Numbered from the stretch's first letter, positions 34,146-43,579 are shown. The stretch: DNA of 52,739 bases from Pedobacter sp. UBA4863 (GCF_002399615.1 NZ_DHDZ01000050.1:1-52739), one strand, 5' to 3'. The notes: generated by a model not told the origin, from the sequence alone. Numbers and translations: made by a program.

Positions 34146-34826
34146 ATGAAAAAAATATTAATAGCAGCGTTTATGGTTGCTTCAATTAGTGTAAACGCAC
34201 AAAACAAAAAAGGTTTCACCCCTCTTTTTGACGGAAAAACCACTACAGGTTGGCACACTTACGGAAAAGATTTTGCGGGCAAAGCCTGGAATGCAGAAGA
34301 CGGTTTGCTACACTTCGACCCTAAATTAAAAAACAAAGATGGTGGCGATTTAGTAACCGATAAAGAATACGGTAACTTTCATCTAAAATTAGAATGGAAA
34401 GTAGCGCCAAAGGCTAATAGCGGCATTATTTTCTATGTGAAGGAAGATTTATCAAAATATAAACAAACTTATCTCACTGGCCCAGAAATGCAAGTATTAG
34501 ACAATGATGGTCACCCAGATGGAAAGATTACCAAGCACCGTGCCGGCGATTTGTACGACATGATTAAAAGCAAAAGTGAGCCAGTAAAAGCAGTTGGCGA
34601 GTGGAACTTAGCAGAAATTATTAGTAACAAAGGGAAATTAACCTTTAAATTAAATGGTAAAAAAGTAGTAGAAACCACCATGTGGGATGAAAACTGGAAA
34701 AACCTTATTGCAGGCAGCAAATTTGCTAAATGGGAAGGTTTTGGTACTTACAAAACTGGCAAAATAGCTTTGCAAGACCACGGCGACGAAGTTTGGTTTC
34801 GTAATATCATGATTAAAGAATTATAA
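34146..34826 (+). CDS. DUF1080 protein (3-keto-disaccharide hydrolase type)
   Basis: 226 aa with signal peptide (1-19, ending VNAQ). The DUF1080 concanavalin-like domain fills the mature protein: FTPLFDGKTTTGWHTYG at the start, GNFHLKLEWKVAPKANSGIIFYV in the core, the TGPEMQVLDNDGHPDGK loop and HGDEVWFRNIMIKEL at the end. Members of this family cleave or eliminate 3-keto-glycosides. It is periplasmic here and would act on the product of the GMC dehydrogenase. Family certain; activity inferred from relatives. Confidence 0.9.
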   Translation: MKKILIAAFMVASISVNAQNKKGFTPLFDGKTTTGWHTYGKDFAGKAWNAEDGLLHFDPKLKNKDGGDLVTDKEYGNFHLKLEWKVAPKANSGIIFYVKEDLSKYKQTYLTGPEMQVLDNDGHPDGKITKHRAGDLYDMIKSKSEPVKAVGEWNLAEIISNKGKLTFKLNGKKVVETTMWDENWKNLIAGSKFAKWEGFGTYKTGKIALQDHGDEVWFRNIMIKEL

Positions 34827-34903
34827 AAAGGGAATAGTGTTCAGGTATCAACATCTGACCAAAAAGCTAACCAACTATAAACTAAAAAACCAAAAAACTA
34901 AAT

Positions 34904-36115
34904 ATGAACCCTACAACTCGCTTCAAGCTATCCTTTATGATGTTCCTCGAATTTTTTATTTGGGGCGGATGGTTTGTAACCATGGGCACTTATCTTACGA
35001 AAAATCTTTCTGCAGACGGTGTTCAAATTGGCTCTGCTTACAGTACTCAGTCTTTGGGTGCAATTCTTGCTCCTTTCATCATCGGATTAATTGCAGATAA
35101 ATTTTTTGCTGCCCAGAAAATACTTGGTTTTCTACATATTATTGGCGGTATATTGCTTTGGTTTGCCTCAACTTCATTAAATTTCGATAGCTTTTTCCCT
35201 TTCATTTTAGGATACATGATTGCCTATATGCCAACCTTGGCATTGGTAAACTCAATCTCTTTTAAGCAAATGAAAGATCCTGGTAAAGAGTTTCCTGCAA
35301 TTAGGGTTTTTGGCACCATCGGATGGATCATTTCTGGTTTAGTAATTGGTTGGTTAAATTGGGAACAAGATGGAAATCTGATTTTAACCTTTAAAATGGC
35401 ATCAATAGCTTCCATTATTCTTGGCTTATTTAGTTTTGTTTTACCACACACCCCGCCGATAAAAAAACAAGAAAAAACCTCTTTTGGCGATATTATTGGA
35501 TTAGATGCCATTGGATTATTGAAAAACAGATCGTATTTATTATTTTTTATTGCATCGGTTGCCATTTGTATCCCTTTAGCATTCTACTACAATTTCACCA
35601 ATCCTTTCCTCAACGAAGTTGGCATGAAAGCCGCAGCTGGCAAACAGTCTTTAGGTCAAGTTTCTGAAACATTGTTTATGCTTTTAATGCCTTTATTTTT
35701 CGTTCGTTTAGGAGTTAAAAAGATGTTGGCCATAGGGATGATTGCATGGGTATTACGCTATTTATTATTTGCTTTTGGCAATGCCGATAATAATTACTGG
35801 ATGCTAATTGGCGGCATAGTTTTACATGGCATTTGTTATGATTTTTTCTTTGTTACCGGACAAATTTATACCGACAAATTAGCGGGAGATAAATTTAAAA
35901 GTGCAGCACAAGGATTTATCACTTTAGCAACTTACGGTGTAGGAATGCTTTTTGGCTCAATTATTTCGGGAGTAGTAGTTGATAAATATGTGATTGCTAG
36001 CGGCGGACACGATTGGTATAATATATGGATTATTCCAGCAGCAATATCTGCTGCAGTTGCATTACTATTTTTAGTATTTTTTAGAGATAACAACAAATCA
36101 GCAACTACTGAATAA
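34904..36115 (+). CDS. NupG-like major facilitator transporter
   Basis: 403 aa with 12 predicted membrane helices. The N terminus FMMFLEFFIWGGWFVTMGTYL and the segments IGSAYSTQSLGAILAPFIIGLIADKFF and ICYDFFFVTGQIYTDKLA are typical of the nucleoside:H+ symporter branch. In Bacteroidota this branch frequently occurs with Gfo/Idh and TIM-barrel genes and probably imports sugars or keto-sugars rather than nucleosides. The TIM-barrel gene follows 11 bp later. Confidence 0.88.
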   Translation: MNPTTRFKLSFMMFLEFFIWGGWFVTMGTYLTKNLSADGVQIGSAYSTQSLGAILAPFIIGLIADKFFAAQKILGFLHIIGGILLWFASTSLNFDSFFPFILGYMIAYMPTLALVNSISFKQMKDPGKEFPAIRVFGTIGWIISGLVIGWLNWEQDGNLILTFKMASIASIILGLFSFVLPHTPPIKKQEKTSFGDIIGLDAIGLLKNRSYLLFFIASVAICIPLAFYYNFTNPFLNEVGMKAAAGKQSLGQVSETLFMLLMPLFFVRLGVKKMLAIGMIAWVLRYLLFAFGNADNNYWMLIGGIVLHGICYDFFFVTGQIYTDKLAGDKFKSAAQGFITLATYGVGMLFGSIISGVVVDKYVIASGGHDWYNIWIIPAAISAAVALLFLVFFRDNNKSATTE

Positions 36116-36126
36116 TAAATATTAGA

Positions 36127-36999
36127 ATGAGCACTAGAAGAAATTTTATAAAAGAAACGGGCATACTTGCTGCAAGCTTAGCTTTAGCCCCTTCGTTAAC
36201 CAAGGCCTTTGCTACAGTTCAAAAGCCCATAGGCATACAGCTTTATACGCTAAGAGATATTATTGATAAAGATGTTAAAGGTGTTATAGAAAAAGTTGCC
36301 AAAGCTGGCTATAAAGAAGTGGAAACTTATGGTTACGACCCAGTAAAAGACAGTTTTTGGGGCTTAAGTGCGAAAGACTTTAAATCATTGTTAGATGATA
36401 ATGGGCTTTACTCTCCAAGTGGGCATTTTGGTTTCGACCATTATATTAAAACAGGGAATTTAGACGACATTAAAGCTTATATAGATGCTTCTAGTATTTT
36501 AGGCAGTAAATATGTGGTTGCCCCCTACTTGGGAGATGACTTGCGTAACAACTATAAACTAGTAGCCGAGCGGTTAAATAAAGCCGGAGAGCTTTGTATT
36601 AAAGCTGGCCTTAATGTAGGTTATCATAATCACGGTTTTGAATTTGATAAACAAGGCGACAAAACTGGCATGGATATTTTACTTAGCGAAACAGATCCAA
36701 AACTGGTTCGCTTTGAATTGGATTTATATTGGGCTGCCTATGCTGGGCATAATCCAGTAGATATTTTCAAAAAATATCCTGGCAGGTTTAAAATGTGGCA
36801 TGTGAAGGATATGGACAAAACCAAAAAAGATTGGAATACAGAAATCGGCAAGGGTAGCATCGATTTTAAATCCATATTTGCCAAAGCTTCATTAGCTGGT
36901 GTTAAACACATTTATGTAGAGCAAGAAACCAATTACAAGCCAGATCATATCGGTTCTATTACCACAAGTATCAATTATATTAAAAAAAGCTTGCTATAA
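36127..36999 (+). CDS. Tat-exported TIM-barrel sugar isomerase-like protein
   Basis: 290 aa with a Tat signal (STRRNFIKETGILAASLAL). The xylose-isomerase-like barrel shows IGIQLYTLRD at the start, YHNHGFEFD with a metal His/Glu, ELDLYWAAYAGHNP for the Asp, MWHVKDMD for the His, and HIYVEQE for the last Glu. Probably periplasmic, parallel to the cytoplasmic barrel at 30988. Relatives accompany DUF1080 and secreted Gfo/Idh genes. Last gene of the cluster. Confidence 0.88.
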   Translation: MSTRRNFIKETGILAASLALAPSLTKAFATVQKPIGIQLYTLRDIIDKDVKGVIEKVAKAGYKEVETYGYDPVKDSFWGLSAKDFKSLLDDNGLYSPSGHFGFDHYIKTGNLDDIKAYIDASSILGSKYVVAPYLGDDLRNNYKLVAERLNKAGELCIKAGLNVGYHNHGFEFDKQGDKTGMDILLSETDPKLVRFELDLYWAAYAGHNPVDIFKKYPGRFKMWHVKDMDKTKKDWNTEIGKGSIDFKSIFAKASLAGVKHIYVEQETNYKPDHIGSITTSINYIKKSLL

Positions 37000-37099
37000 T
37001 ATTGCCCAGTCGTTCCTGCTTTATCTAAATACCGGAGAAAAATTAGGGAACTACCCCAAAAATAGCGATAAACTCATTTGCAGTTCTTTTAACGAGCAA

Positions 37100-37148
37100 C
37101 GAAGAGAAATCTAACAATTTGCTTTCCCAATAGCTAGATTTCTCTTCG
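37100..37148. repeat. Dispersed hairpin repeat, family 1, copy 3
   Basis: CGAAGAGAAATCTA (37100-37113) pairs perfectly with TAGATTTCTCTTCG (37135-37148), 14 bp with a 21-base loop. It carries the same core as copies 1 and 2 and sits between two convergent genes. Confidence 0.75.
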
Positions 37149-37237
37149 CCGTTCCTCCTCATCAAAATGAAGGAAAATCTATTGGCTATTTCTAAATGAC
37201 AATAGTTTAACGAGTTTTGGGGCTTAATTTAAAGGGT

Positions 37238-37987
37238 TTAGGTCAACCTTAGCCAAGCTACCACATAGCCCACCCATTCTTTAATCAATAATTCCCAGCC
37301 TGCAATAGCTTTGGCTTGGGGAAGCAGGTAATCTTCAAAGCTATAGTTATCCTTTAATGAATTTGTAGGATAATAATCTACATTTTTAAGCCCTTGTTTT
37401 TCTGCCAGAAGCTTGGTTCTTGGAATATGCCATGCACTAGTAATTATCAAAATATTGGCATTTGGCTTATTCATTTTTTTCAAGACATCTATGGTGTAGG
37501 TAAAGTTTTCTTTGGTGTTTCTGCTTTCCTTTTCAATAATTACGGCACTATCAGGAATATGAATTGACTGGAGATAATCTTGTGTATAAACCGCTTCTAC
37601 AGGATTTCGTTCTAGTAAATTCCCACTTCCCCCACTCATCAAAATTTTATCAATTACACCGTCATGGTATAGCCTTATGGTTTGTGTGAGCCTATCTCCA
37701 GCGTATTCTGCCTTTAAGGCTTTTGTTTGGTTTTGATAACTAGAGAAACCGCCCAACAACATTCCAATATCATAATGTTTCAATTTGGGATATTCTGGCT
37801 CATACCAAGCCGCTACGGTGCCTAGCAGGAAATTATTAGTGCAAACCAAAAGTAATGTTACCGCAGCAATTAGCGCTTTCTTTTTATAACGTTTATGCTT
37901 AGCAAACAGGCTATATAATAGCAATACGGCTATCCATACCAAAGGTCGGATAAGGAATAACAAAAACTTAGATAGAAAAAACGACAC
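37238..37987 (-). CDS. YdcF/ElyC-like DUF218 membrane protein
   Basis: 249 aa with two N-terminal membrane helices (about 10-25 and 37-57) and a DUF218 domain: IGMLLGGFSSYQN, ILMSGGSGNL with Asn/Glu following, EKESRNTKENF and ITSAWHIPRTKLLAEKQGL. The family includes SanA and ElyC, linked to envelope integrity and peptidoglycan or lipid-carrier metabolism; its catalytic activity is unsettled. Its start lies two bases after the stop of the lamin-tail gene, so the two are one transcript. Confidence 0.85.
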   Translation of the reverse strand: MSFFLSKFLLFLIRPLVWIAVLLLYSLFAKHKRYKKKALIAAVTLLLVCTNNFLLGTVAAWYEPEYPKLKHYDIGMLLGGFSSYQNQTKALKAEYAGDRLTQTIRLYHDGVIDKILMSGGSGNLLERNPVEAVYTQDYLQSIHIPDSAVIIEKESRNTKENFTYTIDVLKKMNKPNANILIITSAWHIPRTKLLAEKQGLKNVDYYPTNSLKDNYSFEDYLLPQAKAIAGWELLIKEWVGYVVAWLRLT

Positions 37988-37989
37988 TT

Positions 37990-39795
37990 TTAATTGAGTT
38001 TAGATGCTAGCACGCAGGTTTGTTTAAAACTATCTGAGTTTCCATTGATGTTAAAAACAGTTGTTCTGACGATGTAAATACCAACTTTACATAATTGCCC
38101 AGCATCATTAAGGCCATCCCAATAAATGCTTCCTTGAGTGGACATGGTGATATTTCTGGCCAATTTGCGCACCAATATGCCTTTGTCTGTATAAATGTTA
38201 ATGGTAGCCAAGTTTCCATTCTCTTTGAAACGATAATCTATCTGTAACATATCTTCAAAACCATCATTATCTGGAGAGAAGGTTTTATTAGCAACTGCCA
38301 TAGCATTTTTTACGCTCGTATCTTCACTTTGTGAATTCTTGTAAGTTGGTGTTGCAAAGCCAGCAGAAGCCGCTGCCGACTGTAGGTTACCAGGCTCATT
38401 TGCACTTTTAGTAAACGAAACCCGTTCTAACGATACTCCTTTAACTTCTTTTAGCAATGCGTGGTGCATTTTTTCAGTGTAACTCAAATCATCTATCAGT
38501 TCATCTACCTTCCACAGCTTTACACTCCCAGCAGTGTTGGTATAAGTTGGCAAACTCGCCACCTGAACCATTTGCTGTGGGTATTTAACTTCGTATTGCT
38601 GCTTAACTGCTTCCGGATTTCGGCTGAGTACCCAATAGGTTTGGGGTTTTATAAACAATGAGGTAGCACTAATGGCTTTTTTGTCGTTAGTACCAGTAAA
38701 GTTTGCATTTGAGATCTGAAGTTCTTTTAAATCAAGGATTTTATTTGTTGGATTGTAAATTTCTACAAACTCTGCACCGCCAGTTCTTTCATTAAAAAGT
38801 ACCTCACTAATTAAAATATCATTGGGTGCAATGGTTCCGGGCAGTAAAATTGTTGCGCTATTTGCGGTTGGGTCTATTGTTAAACCTACGTAATCTGTGA
38901 GGTTACTTACGGTAAGCACATTTTCTTTGCTTGCGGCAATAGCATTGGTTAAAGTTAAAATAGCGCTATTTCCGCCAGTGCCGCTCAACTGAATGTGGCT
39001 AGGTTTGCCTATTCCGTTATTGATACTGTAATTATTTACATCAAGAATTTGCGTTTCTGGAATGGGTTCGCTAAAATAAACTTGAACCGATGTTGGCGAC
39101 AGTACCACTGCGTTGGTAAGTTTAGGTGCCGTAGTGTCTAGGTATGGCTCTACTTTAAAATCATCGAACTTAAACATGTTATACCTAGATGTGGTGCTGT
39201 ATTTACAATACACGCCAAAATAAGCGCTACCGGTATAAGAATTGTCTATCACTCCCCCATCATAGGTAAAATTTCTTCCGCCAGTAAAATCTGTATAAAT
39301 GGCCCATCTGCCATTGGCAGAACGCTCTACCCTAACCCTTACATTTACACTACTAGTTGGGTTTCTCACTTTGTCTGGCAAACTTAATAGCGTGGTTAAA
39401 GTAGTACCATTTTGATAAACCAAAGAGAAATTTTCGGCATTGGTACCAGTGCCTAATTGTAAATAATAGGCTTTTTTTCCGGTAGTAGCCAATAAATCTT
39501 GCTGATTAGAAGTTAAATATATACGTGGATAGTTTGTAGTACTGGGGTCAAAAGCTAAATTTACCAGAAACTCCCAAGCTGCATCGGTAGCTAGAGAATT
39601 TGCAGTAGAAAGGTAAAGTGTGCTGGATGCTTGTGGTCCGTTAGAGGTTAAAACGCCATCAATTACCTGAAAATAAGTTGTAGTACCTTCCCAAACCGGG
39701 CCAACACTAAAATTCCCATCGGAAAAGTCGTCTTTTAACTGGGCAAACGCTAAATTTGCGGCAAACAACAATAAAAAGAGTAAAGTTTTTCTCAT
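37990..39795 (-). CDS. Secreted lamin-tail-domain surface protein
   Basis: 601 aa with signal peptide (1-18, LAFAQ). Order: an N-terminal concanavalin-like region (about 20-220; FSDGNFSVGPVWEG), an Ig-like SbsA-type domain (about 224-320; APKLTNAVVLSPTSVQVYFSEPI), a lamin-tail domain (about 328-450; ILISEVLFNERTGGAEFVEIYNP) and a FlgD-like/gliding-type C-terminal domain (about 505-600; FSPDNDGFEDMLQIDY, GSIYWDGLNDAGQLCKVGIY). Such proteins are exposed or secreted adhesion-like molecules. The ending resembles gliding-associated modules but lacks a clear type IX sorting tail. It starts 54 bp from the divergent asd gene. Confidence 0.8.
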   Translation of the reverse strand: MRKTLLFLLLFAANLAFAQLKDDFSDGNFSVGPVWEGTTTYFQVIDGVLTSNGPQASSTLYLSTANSLATDAAWEFLVNLAFDPSTTNYPRIYLTSNQQDLLATTGKKAYYLQLGTGTNAENFSLVYQNGTTLTTLLSLPDKVRNPTSSVNVRVRVERSANGRWAIYTDFTGGRNFTYDGGVIDNSYTGSAYFGVYCKYSTTSRYNMFKFDDFKVEPYLDTTAPKLTNAVVLSPTSVQVYFSEPIPETQILDVNNYSINNGIGKPSHIQLSGTGGNSAILTLTNAIAASKENVLTVSNLTDYVGLTIDPTANSATILLPGTIAPNDILISEVLFNERTGGAEFVEIYNPTNKILDLKELQISNANFTGTNDKKAISATSLFIKPQTYWVLSRNPEAVKQQYEVKYPQQMVQVASLPTYTNTAGSVKLWKVDELIDDLSYTEKMHHALLKEVKGVSLERVSFTKSANEPGNLQSAAASAGFATPTYKNSQSEDTSVKNAMAVANKTFSPDNDGFEDMLQIDYRFKENGNLATINIYTDKGILVRKLARNITMSTQGSIYWDGLNDAGQLCKVGIYIVRTTVFNINGNSDSFKQTCVLASKLN

Positions 39796-39849
39796 ATTTG
39801 GGGAATAAACATTTTCAATTTAAATATAGAACAAAAAAACAAAAAAAAC

Positions 39850-40839
39850 ATGAAAGTTGCAGTAGTAGGTGCCACAGGACTTGTAGGTACCGTAATGTTA
39901 AAAGTATTGGAAGAAAGAAATTTTCCTTTAACCGAGTTAATCCCAGTGGCTTCTGAAAAGAGCGTTGGTAAGTTAATTAAGTTTAAGGGCAAAGAATATC
40001 CAATTGTTAGCATTGAAACTGCAATTGCACTAGCTCCAGAAATTGCTATTCTCTCTGCTGGCGGAAGCACCTCTTTAGAAGTTGCTCCTCGTTTTGCCGC
40101 TGTTGGAACTACAGTAATTGATAATTCTTCGGCCTGGAGAATGGATCCTACCAAAAAATTAATAGTGCCAGAAGTTAATGCCCACGTTTTAACTAAAGAA
40201 GATAAAATTATTGCCAACCCAAACTGCTCTACCATACAAATGGTGGTAGCTTTACAGCCACTACACGAAAAATATAAAATTAAACGTGTTATTGTTTCTA
40301 CCTACCAATCGGTAACAGGTACGGGCGTTAAAGCTGTGGATCAGTTAATGAACGAGCGTAAAGGTGTTGATGGGCCAAAAGCCTATCCGTACGAAATTGA
40401 TTTGAACGTGTTGCCTCATATAGACGTTTTCACCGACAATGGCTACACCAAAGAAGAAATGAAAATGGTAAAAGAAACCAACAAAATTATGGGCGATGAT
40501 AGCATCAAAGTAACTGCTACCACTGTTCGTATTCCGGTAATGGGTGGCCACTCAGAATCTGTAAACGTGGAGTTTGAGAACGATTTTGATTTAGCAGAAG
40601 TACGCAGCATTCTAGAAAATGCACCTGGTATAGTGGTGGTTGATGATGTAGCGAACCTAAAATACCCAATGCCTAAAGATGCTCACGAAAAAGATGAAGT
40701 ATTTGTAGGCCGTTTGCGCAGAGATGAATCGCATGACAAAGCATTAAACATGTGGATTGTTGCAGACAACCTACGCAAAGGTGCAGCTACAAACACAGTT
40801 CAAATTGCAGAATATCTAGTACAAAACAAACTAGTTTAA
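39850..40839 (+). CDS. asd: Aspartate-semialdehyde dehydrogenase
   Basis: 329 aa. NADP-binding GATGLVGTVML (7-17), catalytic Cys126 in NPNCSTIQM, and the conserved His near residue 234 (RIPVMGGHSESV). It reduces aspartyl phosphate to the semialdehyde, feeding lysine/diaminopimelate, methionine and threonine synthesis. The gene is followed by a strong terminator, so it is transcribed alone. Divergent from the lamin-tail gene across 54 AT-rich bases. Confidence 0.96.
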   Translation: MKVAVVGATGLVGTVMLKVLEERNFPLTELIPVASEKSVGKLIKFKGKEYPIVSIETAIALAPEIAILSAGGSTSLEVAPRFAAVGTTVIDNSSAWRMDPTKKLIVPEVNAHVLTKEDKIIANPNCSTIQMVVALQPLHEKYKIKRVIVSTYQSVTGTGVKAVDQLMNERKGVDGPKAYPYEIDLNVLPHIDVFTDNGYTKEEMKMVKETNKIMGDDSIKVTATTVRIPVMGGHSESVNVEFENDFDLAEVRSILENAPGIVVVDDVANLKYPMPKDAHEKDEVFVGRLRRDESHDKALNMWIVADNLRKGAATNTVQIAEYLVQNKLV

Positions 40840-40858
40840 GTAGCATATATTTTTTTAT

Positions 40859-40885
40859 AAAAAGTGATGTAAACAGCATCACTTT
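40859..40885 (+). terminator. Intrinsic terminator of asd
   Basis: AAAGTGATG (40861-40869), a 7-base loop and CATCACTTT (40877-40885), followed by a T-run to 40889 and extended by AA on the left. Confidence 0.85.
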
Positions 40886-40912
40886 TTTTATGCGCTTTAC
40901 ATTATAACCTAT

Positions 40913-40997
40913 AAATTATATATAAAAAAGAGATTTCAATCTAAAAATTATATATAAAAAAGAGATTTCAATCTAAAAATTATATATAAAAAAGAGA
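40913..40997. repeat. Tandem repeat of 32 bp, 2.6 copies
   Basis: Two exact copies (40913-40944, 40945-40976) and a partial third (from 40977). Each contains AAATTATATATAAAAAAGAG and then a small dyad, AGATT-TC-AATCT. It lies between the asd terminator and the ATPase gene, so may shape the promoter of that gene. Too few copies and no spacers: not a CRISPR array. Confidence 0.85.
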
Positions 40998-41034
40998 ATA
41001 ATAATTATATTTGCTTTAGCTTAAATAGGTTAAT

Positions 41035-42183
41035 ATGATAACAAGAGTATTAAAGCATATCATAAATTCTAAGTTCTTTAAAGGAAAAGCCATTATTATT
41101 ACAGGGCCAAGACAGGTAGGCAAAACAACACTTTTAAAAACAATAGCTAAAGAAAAAGAGTTGCCATATACCATCTTTAACTGCGATGAAGCTAACATAA
41201 GAAACAGCTTAAAAGACGTAAGTATAGAAAGACTTAAGTCTATGATAGGTAAAAACAAGGTACTACTTATAGATGAAGCACAACGTGTAGAAAACATCGG
41301 TATTACCTTAAAATTAATTGTAGATAATTTTGAGGACGTTCAATTATTAGTTACAGGCTCTTCTACATTAGACCTTGCCGTAGGAATAAAAGAATCCTTA
41401 ACTGGCAGAAAATTCGAATATCATCTTTTTCCATTTTCTTTAACGGAGCTTATTGAACATCATGGAATTATAAACGAAGAACAAGCCTTGGAGAAACGAC
41501 TGCTTTATGGTAGCTATCCAGATGCCATCAATCATTTAGGCGAAGAAAAGGAGCTCTTATCAAACCTCAGCAATAGCTATCTTTTTAAAGATATTTTAGC
41601 ACTGGGCAACATACGGAAACCTGTACAGCTAGAAAAATTGGTGCAGGCTTTGGCCTTACAAATAGGAAGCGAGATTTCTTATGCCGAGCTGGGGCAAATT
41701 ATAGAAGCCGACAAACAAACTGTAGAACGATACATTGATTTGCTAGAGCAATGCTTTGTTGCTTTCAGGCTTAATGCTTATTCAAAAAACCTAAGAAACG
41801 AAATCAAAAAAAGCAAGAAGATCTATTTTTATGATTTAGGCATACGCAATGCTATCATTCAAAATTTTAACCCTTTGGCTTTAAGAACGGATACAGGACA
41901 ATTGTTTGAAAACTATATCGTTTCTGAATATATAAAAGCTAACAGTAATGCCCGCAAACATGCCAAATATTACTTTTGGAGAAGTTTTCAGCAACAAGAA
42001 ATAGATTTGATAGAAGAGGTTAATGGAAAATTAAATGCCATCGAAATTAAGTGGAATGAAAACAAAAAAGCAAAATTTCCAACTACATTTACAAACAACT
42101 ATACGATAGACGAAAAACTTATCATCAACAAACAAAATTATTCCAGCATACCTTCATTAATTATTCCCAATGAAATTATTTAA
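41035..42183 (+). CDS. DUF4143/AAA_14-type ATP-binding protein
   Basis: 382 aa. Walker A GPRQVGKT (24-31), Walker B VLLIDEAQ (about 76-83), a sensor region LLVTGSSTLDL, winged-helix-like middle (SYAELGQIIEADKQTVERYI) and the DUF4143 nuclease-like end (YFWRSFQQQEIDLIEEVNGKLNAIEIKW) with an E-x-D-x-I-x-E-K-like acidic pattern. This family is patchy, often in many copies per genome, and of unknown function. Its last 14 bp overlap the start of dacB. It is preceded by a tandem repeat, both suggesting a later acquisition between asd and dacB. Confidence 0.88.
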   Translation: MITRVLKHIINSKFFKGKAIIITGPRQVGKTTLLKTIAKEKELPYTIFNCDEANIRNSLKDVSIERLKSMIGKNKVLLIDEAQRVENIGITLKLIVDNFEDVQLLVTGSSTLDLAVGIKESLTGRKFEYHLFPFSLTELIEHHGIINEEQALEKRLLYGSYPDAINHLGEEKELLSNLSNSYLFKDILALGNIRKPVQLEKLVQALALQIGSEISYAELGQIIEADKQTVERYIDLLEQCFVAFRLNAYSKNLRNEIKKSKKIYFYDLGIRNAIIQNFNPLALRTDTGQLFENYIVSEYIKANSNARKHAKYYFWRSFQQQEIDLIEEVNGKLNAIEIKWNENKKAKFPTTFTNNYTIDEKLIINKQNYSSIPSLIIPNEII

Positions 42184-43579
42184 ACTCATCACGTTTGTAT
42201 CTCTTATAGCAATACCTAGCTTTGCCCAAACCACAGCTCAAAAGCTAGAAAGAGCATACAAAAACTTGATAAACGACGAACAAGCAAAATATGCCATTAC
42301 ATCGCTCTGCGTATTAGATGCCAGTACAGGTAAAGTTGTTTTTGCCAACAATGAGAACATCGGACTGGCCACAGCATCGACGTTAAAAACCATTACTTCG
42401 GCAACGGCTTTTTATACCTTGGGTAAAGATTTCCGTTATGAAACAAAATTATCGTACACCGGAAAAGTTACTAGCAACGGCACTTTACAAGGCGACTTAA
42501 TCATTACCGGTTCAGGCGACCCAAGTTTGGGATCGTGGCGCTACGAGCAAACTAAAGAAAGTAACATCCTTAACCAATGGGTAGCGGCCATTAAAGCTGC
42601 GGGCATTAAAAAAATTGAGGGAAGCGTAATTAGCGATGATCGTACTTTTGGCACTTCTACCCTACCCACCGGCTGGATTTGGCAAGATATAGGTAATTAC
42701 TATGGTGCGGGTGGGGCTTCGATTTGTTGGCGAGAAAACCAGTTTGATCTACATCTTAAAGCTGGTGCTACTATTGGAAGCAACGTTGAACTGGTAAAAA
42801 CCGTTCCCCAAACACCATACATCCAATTGGTAAACGAATTAAAAACTGGTGCTAACGGCACTGGCGATAATGCCTATGCTTTTTTGGCGCCCTATACCAA
42901 CATTGGCTATTTGCGTGGCACTTGGGGAATGGGCATTAAGAAAACAGGCATTTCGCTAGCCTTGCCGGATGCCGCTTTTGATGCTGCCTATCGTTTACAA
43001 GACACTTTAAGAACTTTAAACATACCCTGCGATAAAGCTGCAAGCACCACCCGTTTGTTAACATTAGTACAAAAACAAATTGAGAGCGAGCAAAAACCAC
43101 TATTAACTATCTTCTCGCCCACACTAAGCCAAATTGTGTATTGGTTCAATAAAAAAAGTATTAACCTTTATGGCGAACAGTTGCTAAAAACCATTGCCTA
43201 TCAGCAAGGCAAAGAAGCCAGCACCAAAAATGGCGCTAGGGCTGCCATTGATTTTTGGGCGGGCAAAGGCATCTATAAAAATGCATTGAACATAATTGAC
43301 GGAAGTGGCCTTTCGCCAGGTAATAGAATTACTACCATGGCCATGGCCTCTATATTATTTCAAGCACAAAAAGAAGAATGGTTTACCGATTACCTCAACT
43401 CGTTCCCAGAGTATAACGGTATGAGCATTAAAAGCGGCAATATTAACGATGTTACCGCCTATGCAGGTTACTATACCGCTAAAAATGGCAATAAATATGT
43501 TGCGGTAATTAACATCAATAATTATAGCGGATCTGGAATTAGCCGAAAATTATTTCAAGTATTAGATGCTTTGAAATAA
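42170..43579 (+). CDS. dacB: D-alanyl-D-alanine carboxypeptidase/endopeptidase (PBP4 type)
   Basis: 469 aa with signal peptide (1-20, PSFAQ). Penicillin-binding motifs: Ser70-x-x-Lys73 (ASTLKT), Ser-x-Asn (KKSINLYGEQ, about 328-330), and the KSG triad (about 422-424, MSIKSGNIND). This is peptidase family S13. It trims peptidoglycan peptides in the periplasm. The start codon lies inside the 3' end of the ATPase gene. Confidence 0.92.
   Translation: MKLFKLITFVSLIAIPSFAQTTAQKLERAYKNLINDEQAKYAITSLCVLDASTGKVVFANNENIGLATASTLKTITSATAFYTLGKDFRYETKLSYTGKVTSNGTLQGDLIITGSGDPSLGSWRYEQTKESNILNQWVAAIKAAGIKKIEGSVISDDRTFGTSTLPTGWIWQDIGNYYGAGGASICWRENQFDLHLKAGATIGSNVELVKTVPQTPYIQLVNELKTGANGTGDNAYAFLAPYTNIGYLRGTWGMGIKKTGISLALPDAAFDAAYRLQDTLRTLNIPCDKAASTTRLLTLVQKQIESEQKPLLTIFSPTLSQIVYWFNKKSINLYGEQLLKTIAYQQGKEASTKNGARAAIDFWAGKGIYKNALNIIDGSGLSPGNRITTMAMASILFQAQKEEWFTDYLNSFPEYNGMSIKSGNINDVTAYAGYYTAKNGNKYVAVININNYSGSGISRKLFQVLDALK

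Noticed and set aside
36000..37000. Nucleoside metabolism cluster suggested by the NupG-like gene
   Set aside because: All neighbours are sugar-oxidation genes; no nucleoside hydrolase or phosphorylase is nearby.
40913..40997. Possible CRISPR-like array
   Set aside because: Direct tandem units without unique spacers, only 2.6 copies, and no cas gene in the window.
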